The notes beneath the pieces were generated by a model. The model searched no databases. It had not been told where the DNA came from and was given only the letters and a program-made list of their open reading frames with translations. A program made the position numbers and the translations under genes. Below, piece by piece: positions 30,117 through 38,323 of a stretch of 64,000 nucleotides of DNA. Origin of the DNA: Smaragdicoccus niigatensis DSM 44881 = NBRC 103563 (GTDB taxonomy: Bacteria > Actinomycetota > Actinomycetes > Mycobacteriales > Mycobacteriaceae); assembly GCF_000380645.1 (NCBI RefSeq), contig NZ_AQXZ01000019.1, positions 62,001 to 126,000 on the forward strand. Reading direction: 5' to 3'. Positions within the stretch are counted from its first letter, which is position 1, and each line of letters starts with the position of its first letter.

Positions 30117-30572
30117 CTACAGGATCGCGACGGAGACCACGAGGCCAAGGGCGAGGTGCGCGGACGCGACAACCCAAGCCTGCGGCCGGAAGTCCTCCGC
30201 GGCGAGCAGGTCGCCGATGTCGAGGCCGACCAGCGATTCGAGCATGCGCACCCCCGCCACCTGTGCGGCAATTCCGACGAGACCGAAGGTCAAGGCGGTC
30301 ACCAATCCCTGCCAGAGGGAGTCACCGCCCGATGCGTAGATCGCCAGAACCACGATCAACGCCATGGCAACGGTTCCCATGGACGTGACGATCACAGCGT
30401 TCGGTTTGCCATCGCGGACGAACTTGCGCAGGTCGCCGGCCGTGGTGAGGTCGACCGCGAAGAATCCGATGATCATCAGCAGGAGGCCGATGATCGCGTA
30501 GAGCACGATCGCCGCGAGACCTCTGCCGAGGTACGCGAAATAGTCCGAATGCAGCGCGGCAAGGGTGTCCAT
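30117..30572 (-). CDS. DUF350 (UPF0719/YjfL-like) membrane protein
   Basis: 151 aa with four hydrophobic helices: about 19-42 (GLAAIVLYAIIGLLLMIIGFF), 60-80, 87-110 and 127-150. The second and fourth carry small-residue patterns typical of DUF350 pairs. The ATG shares one base with the stop of the ATP-grasp gene (TAATG). In E. coli the relative YjfL is encoded with a GspS-like protein (YjfC) and a DUF1190 protein (YjfM); the same trio occurs here. Probably an envelope-stress or membrane-tagging partner; function not established. Confidence 0.88.
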   Translation of the reverse strand: MDTLAALHSDYFAYLGRGLAAIVLYAIIGLLLMIIGFFAVDLTTAGDLRKFVRDGKPNAVIVTSMGTVAMALIVVLAIYASGGDSLWQGLVTALTFGLVGIAAQVAGVRMLESLVGLDIGDLLAAEDFRPQAWVVASAHLALGLVVSVAIL

Positions 30573-31744
30573 TAGTTCTCCGTATCGGGTATCCGGTGCG
30601 GCACGAAGGCGGCACCGTCATCGGTGATCAGTCCTGCAGTTTCACGAATTCCAAGTCCAGCGGCGTCGTCGCCGACGACCCATGCGCCCAGCACCGGACG
30701 CATCCGGTCGAACACGGGAAGCGGGTCGAGCAGTTGGTAGACGAAGCCTTCGGCGCCATAGATGCCGCCCGTCGCGGTCGTCATGCCGGGGCCGACGATC
30801 GTGATGTTCGCGCCCTCGCGACCGAGCTTCGGCTTGCGCACGTATTCGGTGAGCTCGTGCGGATGGTCGAGGTACGCCGGGAGGAGGTTCGGGTGCCCCG
30901 GGTACATCTCCCACAGCACCGCGAGCAGTGCCTTGTTGCTCAACAGCGTCTTCCACAGCGGTTCGAGCCACATCGTGTTCGGCAGGCTGTTGACGACGTT
31001 CTTGCCGAAGTCGTCCTCGAGGACCCACTCCCACGGATACAGCTTGAAGATCGACTGCATCGGGACCTCTTCGAGGTCGACGAATCGGTTGAACATGCTG
31101 TCCCAACCGATCTCCTCCACGGGCAGGCCGATGGTGTCGAAGCCCGCTTCGGCGGCCGTCTCCTGGAGGTAGGCGGTCGTCACATTGTCTTCGCCGCTCT
31201 CGTCGGCCGCGGTCCAGGAGAAGTGCAGGACGTTCGACGCGAGCGATCCCTGCACCTCACGCCACCGATCGACAAGCTTTTCGTGGATCGAGTTCCACTG
31301 ATCGTCGTCCGGGTGCGTGTCGGTCAGCCAGTGCCACTGGATGATCGAGGCCTCGACCAGCGACGTTGGCGTGTCGGCGTTGTACTCGAGCAGCTTCGCC
31401 GGACTGCGCGCGTCGTAGCGAAGGTCGAAGCGGCCGTAGATGTGCGGGTCTCCCCGCTTCCACGATTCGGCGATCGGGCCCCAACTCCACTCCGGAAGTC
31501 CGAAGTCCTTGAACCGCTCGGTGGTGATGACGTGTTCGACGGCGTTCTTGCACATGATGTGCAGGAGTTCGACGTCTGCCTCGAGCGCGAGGATCTCGTC
31601 CATCTCGAACTCGTAGTGCACCGATTCGTCCCAGTACGGACGCGGCAAACCGTCCGCATCGCGCGCCGGAACGCCGTAGACAAGCCCCTGTTCGATGATG
31701 GTCGTCTGCCAGCCCGGCCTGGGTTGACTTCTCTTTCGCCGCAT
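30572..31744 (-). CDS. Glutathionylspermidine synthase-like ATP-grasp protein (YgiC/YjfC type)
   Basis: 390 aa from ATG 31744, which shares one base with the preceding stop (TGATG); the frame is open further upstream but that part overlaps the DUF1190-like gene in another frame. Family marks: PYWDESVHYEFEMDEILALE, IYGRFDLRYD, LLEYNADTPTSLVEASIIQW, LYPWEWVLEDDFG and the ATP-grasp KPKLGREGANITI. It lacks the amidase domain of true GspS and the organism group has no glutathione, so it more likely ligates another amine or amino acid to a peptide. The flanking DUF1190-like and DUF350 genes indicate a membrane-associated modification system. Confidence 0.92.
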   Translation of the reverse strand: MRRKRSQPRPGWQTTIIEQGLVYGVPARDADGLPRPYWDESVHYEFEMDEILALEADVELLHIMCKNAVEHVITTERFKDFGLPEWSWGPIAESWKRGDPHIYGRFDLRYDARSPAKLLEYNADTPTSLVEASIIQWHWLTDTHPDDDQWNSIHEKLVDRWREVQGSLASNVLHFSWTAADESGEDNVTTAYLQETAAEAGFDTIGLPVEEIGWDSMFNRFVDLEEVPMQSIFKLYPWEWVLEDDFGKNVVNSLPNTMWLEPLWKTLLSNKALLAVLWEMYPGHPNLLPAYLDHPHELTEYVRKPKLGREGANITIVGPGMTTATGGIYGAEGFVYQLLDPLPVFDRMRPVLGAWVVGDDAAGLGIRETAGLITDDGAAFVPHRIPDTEN

Positions 31745-32403
31745 CAGCTGCTCGAACTGGACTTGGAGCCCAAGCCGCCGCGCGAGATCGTCGTGCCCGA
31801 CTTCGTCTTCACCGTCGTGTTGCTGGGTGCGAGATACGAGCCGCCCACCGGCGAGCGACCAATGCTGTTGGACCCACCGTAGTAGTAGCGGTACGAGTGA
31901 CCGCCGTAGTAGAAGAAGCCGCTCGAATTCGGCGACCCGTGGCAATACGAGTCCGAGACGACGACTTCCTGACCATTTTGGTAGGACGTGCAGTACGCGG
32001 TCGTCGTACCTGCGGAGGAGACCGTGTAGATCGCCGCGACGACACCGGCCACGCCGACCACGGCGGCACCACCCATGAGCCGACGGCGGTTGGTGCGCTT
32101 CTTCTTCGCGAGCATCGCAGCCTGCTGTGCCGCCAGCGCTTCCGCGCGTTCCCGAGCACGAGTCTCGCCCGCGCTCATCGGGCGCGGGCGGGCCGTGTTC
32201 GGGTCCTGGTAGCGGACGCTCCCCGGGCCACCGGTGGGCGGCGGGGCCGGCGGCTGCTGCGGGGGTTGCCACGGCGGTGGCGACTGCGGAGGCTGCCCCG
32301 GAGGCGGCTGTTGCTGCGACGGAGGCTGCTGCTGTGGAGGGGTCCACGGGGGCGGCTGCCACGGCGGCACCTCACCGGAGTTGCCCGGTTCGTAAGGATT
32401 CAT
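31744..32403 (-). CDS. DUF1190/YgiB-like single-pass membrane protein
   Basis: 219 aa from ATG 32403, sharing one base with the acyP stop (TGATG). Residues about 12-55 are extremely Pro/Gln-rich (PPWQPPPWTPP type). A Lys/Arg-rich patch precedes a single helix (about residues 98-115, GGAAVVGVAGVVAAIYTV). The extracytoplasmic part has two cysteines in AYCTSYQNGQ and SDSYCHGSP, a Tyr/Gly/Ser-rich segment (FYYGGHSYRYYYGG) and a Ser-rich end. Position beside a GspS-like ATP-grasp and DUF350, plus the Cys/Tyr/Gly composition, point to a YgiB/YjfM (DUF1190) relative and perhaps the substrate of the ligase. Assignment is tentative. Confidence 0.75.
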   Translation of the reverse strand: MNPYEPGNSGEVPPWQPPPWTPPQQQPPSQQQPPPGQPPQSPPPWQPPQQPPAPPPTGGPGSVRYQDPNTARPRPMSAGETRARERAEALAAQQAAMLAKKKRTNRRRLMGGAAVVGVAGVVAAIYTVSSAGTTTAYCTSYQNGQEVVVSDSYCHGSPNSSGFFYYGGHSYRYYYGGSNSIGRSPVGGSYLAPSNTTVKTKSGTTISRGGLGSKSSSSS

Positions 32404-32678
32404 CAGCGCTCTCCGAATCCGACGAGGTCGCCGCGCGGCGCCTCCCACGTTTCAGTCACGAGGTCGACCTTGCCAGGTGTCTGGCCGGATCGCAGCGCAG
32501 CAAGCAGCGCGTCGCATTTGTCTTGGTCTCCTTCAGCCACGACGTGTACCCGGCCGTCGGGCTTGTTCTGGGCGAAGCCGACGAGTCCGAGCGCCAACGC
32601 CTGCGAACGCGTCCACCACCGAAACCCCACGCCCTGCACGCGACCGTGCACCCAGGCGCTGAGCCGAACCGTTGCCAT
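32403..32678 (-). CDS. acyP: Acylphosphatase
   Basis: 91 aa from ATG 32678, 5 nt after the osmC stop. Typical acylphosphatase: [23 protein letters not shown] with the phosphate loop (GRVQGVGFR), then [18 protein letters not shown] with the catalytic Asn. Hydrolyses acyl phosphates. In M. tuberculosis Rv2922A also sits beside smc. It is the first of four genes joined by stop-start overlaps. Confidence 0.96.
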   Translation of the reverse strand: MATVRLSAWVHGRVQGVGFRWWTRSQALALGLVGFAQNKPDGRVHVVAEGDQDKCDALLAALRSGQTPGKVDLVTETWEAPRGDLVGFGER

Positions 32679-32683
32679 ACGTC

Positions 32684-33124
32684 TTAATCCAGCTTGAATT
32701 CGAGGGTGACCTTCGTTCCGGCCTTGAGGGTCCGGCCCACGGTGCACACCTTGTCGATCGCGCGCTCAGCGATGGTGAGAACTCGCTTCTGCGTGGCCTC
32801 GTCGAGTTCGCTGAGGTCGAGCTCGAAGACCTCGTGCAACTCCGGGTAGATCTCCTGGTCCCGGTCCGGCTTGCCCGAGATTCGCACGGTGGCGTCGAAG
32901 TTCTCGCCGAGTTTGCGAGTGAGCGGGATGTCCGCACTCATCGCACTGCACGCCCCGAGAGCGATCTTCATGAGCTCACCCGGCGTGAAGACACCTTCGA
33001 CCGACTCCGAACCAACGAGTACCTCGGCGCCGCGCGAACTCTTGCCGGTGTATCGGCGTTGGCCCGTGCGCTCAACCCACAGCTCAGTTGGTGGCTTGGG
33101 CACGTCAGGGGTCTGATCACTCAT
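32684..33124 (-). CDS. OsmC/Ohr-family peroxidase-like protein
   Basis: 146 aa from ATG 33124. Two family cysteines are present: [10 protein letters not shown] and [10 protein letters not shown]. The order of strands and the helix containing ALGACSAM match OsmC (thiol-dependent reduction of organic hydroperoxides). M. tuberculosis Rv2923c is the syntenic counterpart. CAAGAT stands 6 nt before the ATG with no Shine-Dalgarno, so the transcript is probably leaderless and may continue into acyP and beyond. Confidence 0.94.
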   Translation of the reverse strand: MSDQTPDVPKPPTELWVERTGQRRYTGKSSRGAEVLVGSESVEGVFTPGELMKIALGACSAMSADIPLTRKLGENFDATVRISGKPDRDQEIYPELHEVFELDLSELDEATQKRVLTIAERAIDKVCTVGRTLKAGTKVTLEFKLD

Positions 33125-33274
33125 GCCTAGATCTTGCCAAAACCGCGGTCCGGTTCTTCGCTCAGCCCTCACCCGACAGACTCGAAAACGCCTCGTGAAC
33201 TGATCTTCACGCGCAAAATGGCTCCAAATGGCCAGATCCGGCCAGCTCATGGGCGAGAGCGGAGATCCCACACC

Positions 33275-34840
33275 GTGACCAGATATGCGAACCAGCAGCG
33301 CAGTGGCTGGTGGGCAACTGACAACGACGATCAATACCGCAAGCGGCGCGGGGCGTTAGGCCCGCAGATGTTCACGCTGGCGGCACTCATCGGGATGGGT
33401 GGACTCGCCGCACTGGTTGTCCTGGGATTCGTCATCTGGTGGGTCGTGACCCGCGGCGTCGGCGACACCCTCCTGGTCTTCATCGCGTTGGCGTTCATCG
33501 TCGGGCTGTTCCTCATCGGCACGGTCGTGGTGATGATGGTCTTCGCGGCGTTCTCCGTCGGCAAACAGTGGGAAGTCAAGGTCGAGCCGCAAGGCGAGCA
33601 GACGGTCGTGACAACGCGCGACGGCGTCGATCTCCACGTCGAAGTACAAGGCGACCAAGGCGCCCGCCGCACTGTCGTATTTGTGCACGGCATTGCCATG
33701 TCGTCGAAAATGTGGCACCACCAGCGGAATTCACTGCCTATCGACACCCGCGCCGTGCTCTACGACGCCCGCGGTCACGGCCGCTCCCAGGGTCAGAAGC
33801 TCGACGTCAAAGTGCCGGGCGTACGTCAGCTCGCCGACGACCTCGGCCGGGTCATCGACGAGACCGCTCCCGGCGGTGACCTGATCCTCGCCGTCCACTC
33901 GATGGGTGGCATGACGATGTTCGCCCTCGCCGCGATCCGCCCGGACATCTTCGATCGGGTACGCGGAATTCTCCTGCTGAACTCCGGCCCCGGTCCCGGC
34001 AAGGACGTCATCTGGCTCGGCGTCCCGAAGATCCTGTCGCCACTGCGCAAACTCCTGCTCAAGATCGCCGCACCCGGACTGGCCCTCGTCGGCATCCTCC
34101 CGGGGTTCCTGCTTCGCATCCTGGGCATGGCGCCGTATCTGATCGCCGCCCGCTGGCTCGCCGTCACCGACGACTCGTCGAAGGAAGCGTGGCGACTGAC
34201 CGCGCGGATGATGTACGAGACCACGCCGAAGCGCTACGCCCACCACATCGCGGCCTGCATCGAACACGACGAGCGCCCCTCGCTCGACCGGATCTCACAC
34301 ATCCCGATGATCGTCGTCGCAGGTGAACAGGACAATCTGTTCAAGCGATCGAGCTTCGACTCGTGGGTCAAAGAGCTTCCGCAGGCGGTCTTCTTCTCGG
34401 TTCCGGGCGACGGACATATGACGATGCTCGAACGCCCCCGGTGGGTCAACCAGCAACTGGCCACGCTCATCACCACGGTCGAGGTCGAGCCGGAGATCGA
34501 GGAAGTGACGCAAGGGGCTCCCCGCAAGGGCAAGCTTCCGCGCCAGAACGTGCCGTACATGTGGAACGACTACAAGGAAGAGGTCGAGGCGGTCCAAGCG
34601 ACCCAGGGTAACCAGGCCGCGCAGGCGGTGAAGGTGACGCCAGCACCCCGAGAAGCCAAACTCCCGCGCCAGAACGTGCCGTACATGTGGAAGGACTACC
34701 AGGACGAGGTCGAGGAGGCCCAGGGCAAGCACGCCGAGAAGACCGCGTCCGGCGGTGGTGGAATCGACTTGCTCGGCCAGATTCCGGGAACGTTGAAGAA
34801 GATCCTGGGCGGCGACAACAAGGACGACGCTACGGAGTAG
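33275..34840 (+). CDS. Membrane-anchored alpha/beta hydrolase with duplicated C-terminal motif
   Basis: 521 aa from GTG 33275. Two N-terminal helices (about 32-58 and 65-93) anchor it. The hydrolase core shows VVFVHGIAMSSKMWHHQ (oxyanion), YDARGHGRS, nucleophile elbow HSMGGM (Ser209), an acid in AGEQDNLFKRS and a His in PGDGHMTMLERP. The C-terminal 110 residues hold two near-identical motifs KLPRQNVPYMW(N/K)DY (420-438 and 462-480) joined by Glu/Gln/Ala-rich linkers, and end in an amphipathic GGIDLLGQIPGTLKKILGG. Probably a lipid or mycolate-type esterase at the envelope; the repeat looks like a docking motif. The last 11 bp overlap the convergent PHP gene. Confidence 0.88.
   Translation: MTRYANQQRSGWWATDNDDQYRKRRGALGPQMFTLAALIGMGGLAALVVLGFVIWWVVTRGVGDTLLVFIALAFIVGLFLIGTVVVMMVFAAFSVGKQWEVKVEPQGEQTVVTTRDGVDLHVEVQGDQGARRTVVFVHGIAMSSKMWHHQRNSLPIDTRAVLYDARGHGRSQGQKLDVKVPGVRQLADDLGRVIDETAPGGDLILAVHSMGGMTMFALAAIRPDIFDRVRGILLLNSGPGPGKDVIWLGVPKILSPLRKLLLKIAAPGLALVGILPGFLLRILGMAPYLIAARWLAVTDDSSKEAWRLTARMMYETTPKRYAHHIAACIEHDERPSLDRISHIPMIVVAGEQDNLFKRSSFDSWVKELPQAVFFSVPGDGHMTMLERPRWVNQQLATLITTVEVEPEIEEVTQGAPRKGKLPRQNVPYMWNDYKEEVEAVQATQGNQAAQAVKVTPAPREAKLPRQNVPYMWKDYQDEVEEAQGKHAEKTASGGGGIDLLGQIPGTLKKILGGDNKDDATE
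34532..34714 (+). repeat. Duplicated 57-bp coding motif (two copies, 126-bp period)
   Basis: Copies at 34532-34588 and 34658-34714 encode KLPRQNVPYMWNDYKEEVE and KLPRQNVPYMWKDYQDEVE, 16 of 19 residues identical, while the linker between them differs. Conservation of the motif over a divergent linker implies selection for binding rather than a recent slip. Confidence 0.85.
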
Positions 34841-35855
34841 CGGACTCCTTGCGGGTCCAGGCACGCAACCTCTCCCACGGCCAGGTGTTGATCACCCGGT
34901 CGGCAGGGACATTGCACGCCTGGGCCCGTTCGCATCCGTAGGCCTGCCAGTCGAGTTGCCCGGGCGCGTGCGCGTCGGTGTCGATCGAGAAGAAGCAGTC
35001 CATCTCGCGAGCGAGCGTCATCAGCCGCGTCGGTGGGTCCCGGCGCTCCGGACGGCTGTTGATCTCGACCGCGGTGCCGAACTGGCGGCACGCTTCGAAC
35101 ACGATCTCGGCTTCGAAGGTCGATTCCGGCCGCTTCCCTCGACCTCCTTCGACGAGCCGGCCGGTGCAATGTCCGAGCACATCGACGTTCGGGTTGGCGA
35201 TCGCGTAGACCATGCGTCTGGTCATCGTGGCCGAATCCGCGCGCAGGTTCGAGTGCACGCTGGCCACGACGATGTCGAGCTGGGCGAGCAGATCTGATTG
35301 TTGGTCGAGCGATCCGTCGTCGAGGATGTCGACCTCGATCCCGGTGAGGATCCGAAACGGTGCGAGCCGCTCGTTCAGTTCGGCGATGACGTCGAGCTGT
35401 CGGCGCAAACGGTCGGCACTCAGTCCGTTGGCGACGGTGAGACGTGGGGAATGATCGGTCAGCGCGCAGTATTCGTGGCCGAGCGCAGCGGCCCGCCGCA
35501 TCATCTCGTCGATCGGGCTGCCGCCGTCCGACCAATTGGAATGCGTGTGCAGGTCCCCGCGCAGTGCCAGGCGTAGTGCACCTCCCCCGCCGGCAATCGG
35601 CTCGGCGGCACCGCTCACCTCGGCGAGGTAGTCCGGGACCTGTCCGGCAACCGCCTGGCTGATGATGGCCGACGTCTTGGGGCCGATGCCCGCGAGGTCG
35701 ATCCAACTGTTCTCGGCGGTGCGCCGGGCCCGCTGCTCTGCGGAGAGCCCTTCGACGATGTCGGCCGCCCGACGGTAGGCCTTGACCCGATGCGTCTCAG
35801 CACGTGATCGCTCGAGGTAAAAGGCGATCTCACGCAGCGCTTCGACCGGGTCCAC
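34830..35855 (-). CDS. PHP-domain phosphoesterase with HhH N-terminus
   Basis: 341 aa from GTG 35855. Residues 1-75 resemble the start of family X polymerases (ALREIAFYLERSRAETHRVKAYRRAADIV, then HhH LAGIGPKTSAIIS) but the polymerase palm is absent. The PHP domain follows: GDLHTHSNWSDG (His103, His105), YCALTDHSPR, ILTGIEVDIL, IVVASVHSNL, DVLGHCTGR, EINSRPERRDP and FSIDTDAHAPGQLDW, a full metal-ligand set. Likely a DNA/phosphate monoesterase in repair. TAGTAT lies 7 nt before the GTG and includes the stop codon of the upstream reductase. Confidence 0.9.
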   Translation of the reverse strand: MDPVEALREIAFYLERSRAETHRVKAYRRAADIVEGLSAEQRARRTAENSWIDLAGIGPKTSAIISQAVAGQVPDYLAEVSGAAEPIAGGGGALRLALRGDLHTHSNWSDGGSPIDEMMRRAAALGHEYCALTDHSPRLTVANGLSADRLRRQLDVIAELNERLAPFRILTGIEVDILDDGSLDQQSDLLAQLDIVVASVHSNLRADSATMTRRMVYAIANPNVDVLGHCTGRLVEGGRGKRPESTFEAEIVFEACRQFGTAVEINSRPERRDPPTRLMTLAREMDCFFSIDTDAHAPGQLDWQAYGCERAQACNVPADRVINTWPWERLRAWTRKESATP

Positions 35856-35865
35856 TCTCGCGATA

Positions 35866-36429
35866 CTAGTGACGCGAGTACTTGATGAAGATGACCCCGT
35901 CTTCGAAGATCTGGTGCCCCACCATGTGGAACTTCTGGAGCGAGGACCCTGCGATGAGCGGGCGGCCGGAACCGAGCACCATCGGGAACAGCTTGAGATA
36001 GATCTGGTCGATCTCCTCGACGAGGCTGCCGGCGAGTTCGCCGCCGCCGCAAAGCCATATCCCCTTGCCCGGCTTCTGCTTGAGATCGCGGACATAGCCG
36101 GCGGGGTCGGACGAGACGAGTTCGATCGCGGGGTCGGGTGACTCGCCGAGCGTCGTCGACACGACGACCTGTTTGAGATGCGAGAACGGATTCGACGTGC
36201 CGGTTCGAACGCCGAAGTCATAGGTCTTGCGACCGAACAGCACCGTGTCGAACGTCGAGCCGCCTTTGAGTCCCAGTGCTTCCCGGATCTTGGTCGGAAC
36301 CGCCTCGGGATACTTGGCCTTCAGCGCAGCCGCGTGGTCGCCGCCACCGCCGAAGAAGTCGACATGGCCGTCGTCCGTCGCAATGAATCCGTCCATCGTC
36401 GCGGCGACGTAGTACGTGAGCTTGCGCAT
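35866..36429 (-). CDS. RibD C-terminal/DHFR-like reductase
   Basis: 187 aa from ATG 36429 (GAGAGG upstream). MRKLTYYVAATMDGFIATDDG, TVLFGRKTYDFGV, KQVVVSTTLG, GIWLCGGGELAGSLVEEIDQIYL and LFPMVLGSGRPLI are typical of the YwjB/RibD C-terminal reductase family that uses NADPH or, in mycobacteria, sometimes F420H2-independent folate-like chemistry. Exact substrate unknown. Confidence 0.9.
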   Translation of the reverse strand: MRKLTYYVAATMDGFIATDDGHVDFFGGGGDHAAALKAKYPEAVPTKIREALGLKGGSTFDTVLFGRKTYDFGVRTGTSNPFSHLKQVVVSTTLGESPDPAIELVSSDPAGYVRDLKQKPGKGIWLCGGGELAGSLVEEIDQIYLKLFPMVLGSGRPLIAGSSLQKFHMVGHQIFEDGVIFIKYSRH

Positions 36430-36447
36430 CGTTCGCTGCCTCTCACC

Positions 36448-36478
36448 CGGGGATCCTGGCCCTTCGACGGTATCCCCG
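36448..36478 (-). terminator. Hairpin between DyP and reductase genes
   Basis: CGGGGATCC (36448-36456) and GGTATCCCCG (36469-36478) pair with a one-base bulge and a 12-nt loop. It lies about 40 nt downstream of the DyP stop on the minus strand and upstream of the reductase ATG. No U-tract; plausible actinobacterial-type terminator. Confidence 0.5.
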
Positions 36479-36518
36479 AAAACCGCGCCCGACAACGGAT
36501 TCGCGCCGATCTACCCGA

Positions 36519-37442
36519 TCAGGAGCCAGGAAGCGCCGGCGGCGCGGCGAGGAAGTCCGCCGAGGGTGCGAAGAACAGACCGCCAGTCACCGCCGTTGAG
36601 AAGTCGAGGATGCGGTCGGTATTGCCGGGCGGATCACCGAGGAACATGTTGCGCAGCATTCGTTCGGTGACCGCGGGGTCGTGCGCGTACCCGATGAAGT
36701 AGGTCCCGAACTCGCCATTGCCGACCGATCCGAACGGCATGTTCGCCCGCACGATCTTCAGCTCGTCACCGTTCTCGTCTTCGATGACGTTGAGCGCGGT
36801 GTGTGCATTCTCGGGCTTGACGCCGTCCGACAGCTCGATGTCGTCGAACTTGGTGCGACCGATGACGCGTTCTTGCTCGTCCACGGGCAGCGCCCGCCAG
36901 GCGGCGACGTTGTGCAGGTACTTCTGGACGTGGACGTAACTGCCGCCATCGTCGGTCAGCGCCGCAGCGGCTGCCGTCCTCCCGATGGGATTCTCCGTGC
37001 CGTCGACGAATCCGAGCAGGTCACGGCGGTCGTAGTAGCGAAACCCGTGGACTTCGTCGACGACCGTGACGGCGTCCCCGAGTTCGACCATCAACCGGGA
37101 CGCGAGCTCGAAGCAGTAGTCCATCGTCTCCGCACGGATGTGGAACAGCAGGTCGCCCGGTGTCGAGGGCGCCTTATGGCGCGGACCCGAGAGTTCGACG
37201 AAGGGGTGAAGTGCGCCCGGCCGAGGGCCGCTGAACAGGCGGTCCCACGCCGCTGAGCCGATTCCCGTCACCACTGACAGTTGCTTGTCTGGATCGCGGA
37301 AACCGATCGTGCGCGTGAGGCCGGACAGCTCCGCGAGCGCCCCGTGAACGGCTTCCTCGCCGCCCGGGTTGATCTCGGCGACGAGGAAGATCGCGGCCTG
37401 GCTCAGCTGGCGCAGAAGGGCTTGCGGAGTGTTTACGGCCAC
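36519..37442 (-). CDS. Dye-decolorizing (DyP) heme peroxidase, class B type
   Basis: 307 aa. GFVDGTENP carries the catalytic Asp147 of the GxxDG motif; the proximal heme His is in PENAHTALNV and the distal Arg in IVRANMPFG. Length and the ferredoxin-like twin domains (AIFLVAEINPGG; DLLFHIRAETMD) suit class B enzymes such as Rhodococcus DypB. No Tat signal. No encapsulin shell gene or typical encapsulin-loading tail is seen. The GTG start is 9 nt after the mutM stop. Confidence 0.93.
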   Translation of the reverse strand: MAVNTPQALLRQLSQAAIFLVAEINPGGEEAVHGALAELSGLTRTIGFRDPDKQLSVVTGIGSAAWDRLFSGPRPGALHPFVELSGPRHKAPSTPGDLLFHIRAETMDYCFELASRLMVELGDAVTVVDEVHGFRYYDRRDLLGFVDGTENPIGRTAAAAALTDDGGSYVHVQKYLHNVAAWRALPVDEQERVIGRTKFDDIELSDGVKPENAHTALNVIEDENGDELKIVRANMPFGSVGNGEFGTYFIGYAHDPAVTERMLRNMFLGDPPGNTDRILDFSTAVTGGLFFAPSADFLAAPPALPGS

Positions 37443-37451
37443 TCGACGAAA

Positions 37452-38315
37452 TTACCGTTTCGGACGCGGCCGCGTCTGGCAGCGCGGGCAGAAATACGAC
37501 GAGCGGTTCATGAACGCCTCGCGGTGCATGACGGCACCGCAGCGATCGCATGGTTCACCTTCCCGTCCGTACGCGTGCAGTGACCGGTCAAAGTAGCCCG
37601 ACTGGCCGTTGACGTTGACGTACAGCGCGTCGAACGACGTGCCGCCGGCGTCGAGGGCAGCCACCATGACGTCGCGAGCATGGCCGATAAGGCGATGCAG
37701 TGCCGGCCGGGTCAACGAACTCGCGGTCCGACGACCATGAATCTCGGCTCGCCACAACGCTTCATCGGCGTAGATGTTGCCGATCCCGGCGATGACGGTC
37801 TGATCGAGAATGACGCGCTTGATCTCCGAATCCTTGGCCTTGATCCGGCCGACGACCGCATGGGCGTCGAATTTCGGGTCGAGCGGATCACGGGCGATAT
37901 GGGCCACCGGGATCGGGACGATCGTGCCGTCGACCTCGACCATGTCGGCCAAGGACCAACCGCCGAACGTGCGCTGGTCGACGAATCGAAGCTGCTGGCC
38001 GCTACTGAGCGCGGCAACGATGTGCGCGTGCTTCTCGAGCGGCGCGTCCGGAGGCTGGATGAGCATCTGGCCGCTCATGCCGAGATGCACGATGAGGGAC
38101 TGTCCGCTGGGAGCGAGTTCGAGCCACATGAACTTGCCACGGCGGCCGGTCGCCGCGATCGTCTGCCCGGTCAGCTGGCTGATGAGATCGAGCGGTCCCG
38201 CAACATGGCGACGCACGGATCGAAGGCCGGTGACGGATACTCCGGTAATCGTCGAACCGGTGACGTGACTGTCGAGTCCGCGGCGAACGACCTCGACTTC
38301 GGGAAGCTCAGGCAC
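37452..38315 (-). CDS. mutM: Formamidopyrimidine-DNA glycosylase
   Basis: 287 aa. After the initiator comes the catalytic Pro ([14 protein letters not shown]) with Glu in ELPEVE; Lys in [13 protein letters not shown]2TH region [21 protein letters not shown], and C-terminal zinc finger [25 protein letters not shown]-type CC/CC ligands. Removes 8-oxoG and FaPy lesions. GTG start, 8 nt after the rnc stop; same order as M. tuberculosis Rv2924c-Rv2925c. Confidence 0.97.
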   Translation of the reverse strand: MPELPEVEVVRRGLDSHVTGSTITGVSVTGLRSVRRHVAGPLDLISQLTGQTIAATGRRGKFMWLELAPSGQSLIVHLGMSGQMLIQPPDAPLEKHAHIVAALSSGQQLRFVDQRTFGGWSLADMVEVDGTIVPIPVAHIARDPLDPKFDAHAVVGRIKAKDSEIKRVILDQTVIAGIGNIYADEALWRAEIHGRRTASSLTRPALHRLIGHARDVMVAALDAGGTSFDALYVNVNGQSGYFDRSLHAYGREGEPCDRCGAVMHREAFMNRSSYFCPRCQTRPRPKR

Positions 38316-38323
38316 GGCGGATT

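Noticed and set aside
31745-32362. N-terminal 200-residue extension of the GspS-like protein
   Set aside because: The open frame continues upstream only as an alternative reading of the DUF1190-like gene; composition is low-complexity and the family begins near the ATG at 31744.
36519-37442. DyP as encapsulin cargo
   Set aside because: No encapsulin gene within the window and the C-terminus (FLAAPPALPGS) lacks the usual loading peptide.
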